Source: Rhodospirillum sp. (GTDB lineage: Bacteria; Pseudomonadota; Alphaproteobacteria; Rhodospirillales; Rhodospirillaceae). Taken from it: a stretch of 64,000 nt of DNA. The position numbers and the translations under genes are program-made. Below, one piece after another: positions 61,561-64,000 of the stretch. The notes below the pieces were generated by a model. The model ran no database searches. It saw only the letters and a list, made by a program, of their open reading frames with translations, and was not told where the DNA came from. Within the stretch, counting starts at the first letter, position 1, and the number at the start of each line of letters is the position of its first letter. The stretch spans positions 145,707-209,706 of the forward strand of contig JAIOYK010000001.1 of assembly GCA_021741145.1 (NCBI GenBank). Direction: 5' to 3'.

Positions 61561-62766
61561 ATGAAGCTGAATGACGCTGACTTGGAAGCACTTTTGGACG
61601 AAATTGAGTCCGATCAAGCGGAACGTAAGGAATCCTTCAAGGGTGATGCGCCGGACAAGGTACGGCAAGCGATTTGTGCTTTCGCAAACGACCTGCCCAA
61701 CCATGGTACAGTAGGCGTGGTGTTTATTGGGGCGAAAGACAATGGTTCACCATCTGAATTGAACGTGACGGACGAGTTGCTGTTACAGCTCGCAGACATT
61801 CGCTCCGATGGAAACATTCTTCCTCTGCCCAGCATGACGGTGGAGAAATACACTCTTAAAGGGGCCGAGATGGCGGTGATTACGGTTTTGCCCGCCGATT
61901 CTCCGCCCGTACGCTACAAGGGGCGCATCTGGATACGGACCGGGCCGAGGCGTGGGATTGCAAGTGCCCAAGACGAGAGGATTTTGAACGAAAAGAGGCA
62001 ACATCGGGACCTGCCATTCGACTTGCAGCCGGTGACGTTCGCCACGGTGGCGAACCTCAGCAAGACCTTGTTTGAAAGTGAATATCTGCAAGGTGCCATA
62101 GCGCCAGATATCCTCGCGGCGAACGAGCGCACATATGAAGAGCGCTTGGCGGCCAGCCGAATGATTGAATCAGCGGACCGGCCTGTACCGACCGTGCTTG
62201 GGTGCATCGTCCTTAGTCCCCGCGCGCGCGACCTTATTCCGAGCAACTATGTCCAATTTCTGCGCATCGATGGGACCGAATTGGCGGACCCCATCAAGGA
62301 CGAAGAAGTTATCGATGGTCCATTGGCACAGATGCTGAGACGCCTCGACGACAAACTGGAAGCCCACATACAGACCGCGGTTGAGATCGCATCGGGTCCC
62401 CTGGAACGGCGCAGTCCAGATTATCCGCTTGTCGCCTTACAGCAGATCGTCCGCAACGCCTTGATGCACCGAACGTACGAAGCGACACACACGCCGGTGC
62501 GTATAACTTGGTTTGATGATCGCATTGAGATTGCAAGCCCTGGCGGTCCATACGGCATTGTAACGCGTCAGAATTTTGGCAAGCCAGGTTACACCGATTA
62601 CCGCAACCCGAACCTTGCGGAAACCATGAAAGTACTCGGTTTTGTACAAAGATTTGGCGTTGGCATCCAGACAGCACAGAAGGCTTTGCTGAATAATGGC
62701 AACCCACCAGCCGAGTTCTCTCCAGAGGATAATCTCGTTTTTGTGACCATCTGGAGGCGGCGATGA
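61561..62766 (+). CDS. AlbA_2 (Schlafen-like) and HATPase domain protein
   Basis: A 401-residue protein. The N-terminal AlbA_2 domain (~15-145) has ERKESFKGDAPDKVRQAICAFAND, GVVFIGAKDNG and RIWIRTGPRRGIASAQDE; such domains bind or cut nucleic acid in Schlafen relatives. A C-terminal GHKL-like ATPase domain (~285-400) has IVRNALMHRTYEATHTPV, RIEIASPGGPYGIV and FGVGIQTAQKALLNNG. AGGAAG precedes the ATG. Codon use and base composition are much less GC-rich than in the neighbouring genes. It is coupled to the ParA-like gene by ATGA. A defence or plasmid-like role is possible. Confidence 0.85.
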   Translation: MKLNDADLEALLDEIESDQAERKESFKGDAPDKVRQAICAFANDLPNHGTVGVVFIGAKDNGSPSELNVTDELLLQLADIRSDGNILPLPSMTVEKYTLKGAEMAVITVLPADSPPVRYKGRIWIRTGPRRGIASAQDERILNEKRQHRDLPFDLQPVTFATVANLSKTLFESEYLQGAIAPDILAANERTYEERLAASRMIESADRPVPTVLGCIVLSPRARDLIPSNYVQFLRIDGTELADPIKDEEVIDGPLAQMLRRLDDKLEAHIQTAVEIASGPLERRSPDYPLVALQQIVRNALMHRTYEATHTPVRITWFDDRIEIASPGGPYGIVTRQNFGKPGYTDYRNPNLAETMKVLGFVQRFGVGIQTAQKALLNNGNPPAEFSPEDNLVFVTIWRRR

Positions 62767-63785
62767 CGATTCCCGTTTTGACTTTTTTCAATAACAAAGG
62801 TGGAGTTGGAAAGACCACCCTTGCTTATCACGTTACTTGGATGCTTGGAGAAATGGGACATCGCGTACTTGCCGCGGACCTCGATCCCCAAGCCAATTTA
62901 ACATCCGCATTTTTGGACGAAGATCAACTAGTGAATATATGGGAAGAGGTTGAGGATCAACCCAATACCATTTTTCGATGCATTCACCCTCTACTCGAAG
63001 TTGGTGACATCCGCACCGCAAATCGCATCCTCGTCACTCGTGAAGTATCTTTGATTCCTGGCGACCTTGCCCTATCCGGATTCGAAGACGAACTTTCCAA
63101 CCAATGGCCCGCAAGCATGGGGGATAGCAATTTAGTGCGCCCTTTCAAGGTATTGACCGCTTTTTGGCACGTGATTCAGGATGCGGCCTCTGCTCACGAT
63201 GCCGATCTAATCATTATTGACGTTGGACCGAACTTGGGCGCGATTAATCGATCTGCCCTCATAGCCTCGGATTTTGTGTTAATACCTTTGGGGGCCGACC
63301 TATTTTCCCTGCAAGGTCTGCGCAACCTTGGCCCGACTCTGAGAAGCTGGCGTTCTCTTTGGAAAAGACGTCTAGATAACTGGGAAAGTCCCACTATAGG
63401 CCTCCCACAAGGAGACATGCAGCCTATGGGTTATATTGCCCAGCAGCACGGCGTGCGCCTTTCCAGACCTGTTAAAGCCTACAACCGTTGGCTTAATAGG
63501 ATCCCACTTGAATACAGGCGAAATGTCCTTGGGGAAAACGTGAATGAAGCCCCAGTCATCGACCAAGATCCGGTTTGCTTGGCTATGCTCAAGAACTACC
63601 AAAGCCTCATTCCCATGGCGATGGAGGCACGCAAGCCCATATTCATGCTCAGATCCGCCGACGGTGCTATCGGAGCTCATTCCTATGCTGTTCAAGACGC
63701 CTACCAAGACTATTCGAAGCTTACGATGAAGATCTTGGCTGGCATCGGGTTGGGGCCAGGGCGGTTCAACGCTAAGGTCTCCTGA
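62763..63785 (+). CDS. ParA/MinD-like ATPase
   Basis: A 340-residue deviant-Walker ATPase with FFNNKGGVGKTTLAYH at residues 8-23 (signature lysine K12), Walker A' VLAADLDPQANLTSAF and Walker B LIIIDVGPNLGAINRSAL. It lacks an N-terminal HTH and no ParB follows within the window. Relative to chromosome-partition ParA it has a long extra middle segment (about 55-110) and C-terminal region (from ~220), as in phage- and island-borne ParA-like proteins. It overlaps the AlbA_2 gene by 4 bp, so the two probably work together. Composition is AT-richer than the rest of the window. Confidence 0.85.
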   Translation: MTIPVLTFFNNKGGVGKTTLAYHVTWMLGEMGHRVLAADLDPQANLTSAFLDEDQLVNIWEEVEDQPNTIFRCIHPLLEVGDIRTANRILVTREVSLIPGDLALSGFEDELSNQWPASMGDSNLVRPFKVLTAFWHVIQDAASAHDADLIIIDVGPNLGAINRSALIASDFVLIPLGADLFSLQGLRNLGPTLRSWRSLWKRRLDNWESPTIGLPQGDMQPMGYIAQQHGVRLSRPVKAYNRWLNRIPLEYRRNVLGENVNEAPVIDQDPVCLAMLKNYQSLIPMAMEARKPIFMLRSADGAIGAHSYAVQDAYQDYSKLTMKILAGIGLGPGRFNAKVS

Positions 63786-64000
63786 CCGGTCTCGGTGCGA
63801 AGCGGGGTAACAATTGCCGATTCCCCTGGAGGCATTTGTCTGAATCTATAGAGGACAACCAAGAGGTGGTCCCCATTGTTTGGACAGCTTGGCGGCTTTG
63901 TTAAGCTGTTCCCGGTTTGATGATCATGCCGCCAGCGCTGCACCCATCACCCTGTCCGGGGCATGCCCCGGACAGGGTGATGGCGCGATTTGATAATAGG
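63786..64000. other. Gene-free end region with inverted repeats
   Basis: No gene is recognisable in these 215 bp. An imperfect hairpin GGACAACC-AAGA-GGTGGTCC (63853-63872), an inverted repeat ACAGCTT...AAGCTGT (63894-63909 area) and a 38-bp perfect palindrome are present. The stretch may be the edge of a mobile element, but the window ends too soon to tell. Confidence 0.4.
63945..63982. repeat. 38-bp perfect palindrome
   Basis: Each 19-nt arm reads CATCACCCTGTCCGGGGCA on its own strand and the two meet with no spacer. The sequence could form a long cruciform or a strong RNA hairpin, but no T-run follows. Candidates are a terminator, a mobile-element end or a recombination site. Confidence 0.9.

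Noticed and set aside
63853..63930. Insertion-sequence terminal repeat resembling IS3-family ends
   Set aside because: The similarity is only an impression, no transposase is visible, and the window ends before any partner repeat.

Overview
The window is about 64 kb of GC-rich, densely packed bacterial chromosome. Ligand-gated TRAP uptake, an alphaproteobacterial-type housekeeping block (sfsA-map-radC; methyltransferase/comF/glutaredoxin/nitrilase/DUF1178), membrane-bound urate oxidase PuuD and the urtABCDE-ureDABCEFG order all point to an alphaproteobacterium, most likely in the Rhodospirillales. I saw no rRNA, tRNA or CRISPR array.

Layout. 1-3.4 kb: universal stress protein (cut by the window edge), a SulP anion transporter and a bacteriohemerythrin. 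3.4-17 kb: two divergent aromatic-degradation operons around a LysR regulator with two HTH domains. The minus operon carries a DUF1932 oxidoreductase, ligA, ligB, ligC, an aldo/keto reductase and the dctPQM TRAP transporter. The plus operon carries galB, galC, galD, ligI and a second ligA/ligB-type dioxygenase pair. Together they encode a full 4,5-cleavage route from protocatechuate to pyruvate plus oxaloacetate and probably admit gallate through the second dioxygenase. 17-22 kb: a MarR-GNAT fusion, an AraC regulator and a three-component P450 system (P450, [2Fe-2S] ferredoxin, ferredoxin reductase) that could feed aromatic acids into the ring-cleavage route. 22-30 kb: housekeeping block, interrupted by an AT-richer AAA ATPase.

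30-41 kb: a twelve-gene, same-strand unit for urea uptake and hydrolysis (urtABCDE, ureDABCEFG), preceded by a near-consensus sigma-54 promoter. 41-48 kb: an OmpR-type response regulator, an acetyltransferase, an aminotransferase, and a hybrid histidine kinase (Cache-HAMP-HisKA-HATPase-REC-Hpt) translationally coupled to a membrane-anchored UrtA paralogue. The kinase, binding protein and regulator resemble the TorS/TorT/TorR arrangement and are read here as a probable urea or amide sensor. 48-61.4 kb: a GST, a double-domain SagB-like oxidoreductase, an ABC transporter and a purine-degradation operon (xdhA, xdhB, xdhC, a fused OHCU decarboxylase-HIU hydrolase, puuD, puuE) running from xanthine to allantoate. 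Purine breakdown, urea import, urease and a urea-like sensor thus sit side by side, a nitrogen-scavenging neighbourhood. 61.5-64 kb: an AT-richer two-gene module (AlbA_2/HATPase protein plus ParA-like ATPase) followed by a 38-bp perfect palindrome, which looks like acquired DNA.

Features not explained by ordinary genes: a 126-bp double-hairpin element bounded by CTAG, present twice and supplying gene 3' ends; several short tandem arrays anchored on the 3' ends of genes (ligI, ligA, the acetyltransferase) plus an in-frame one in the histidine kinase; and a candidate structured leader with tandem terminators upstream of the SulP gene.
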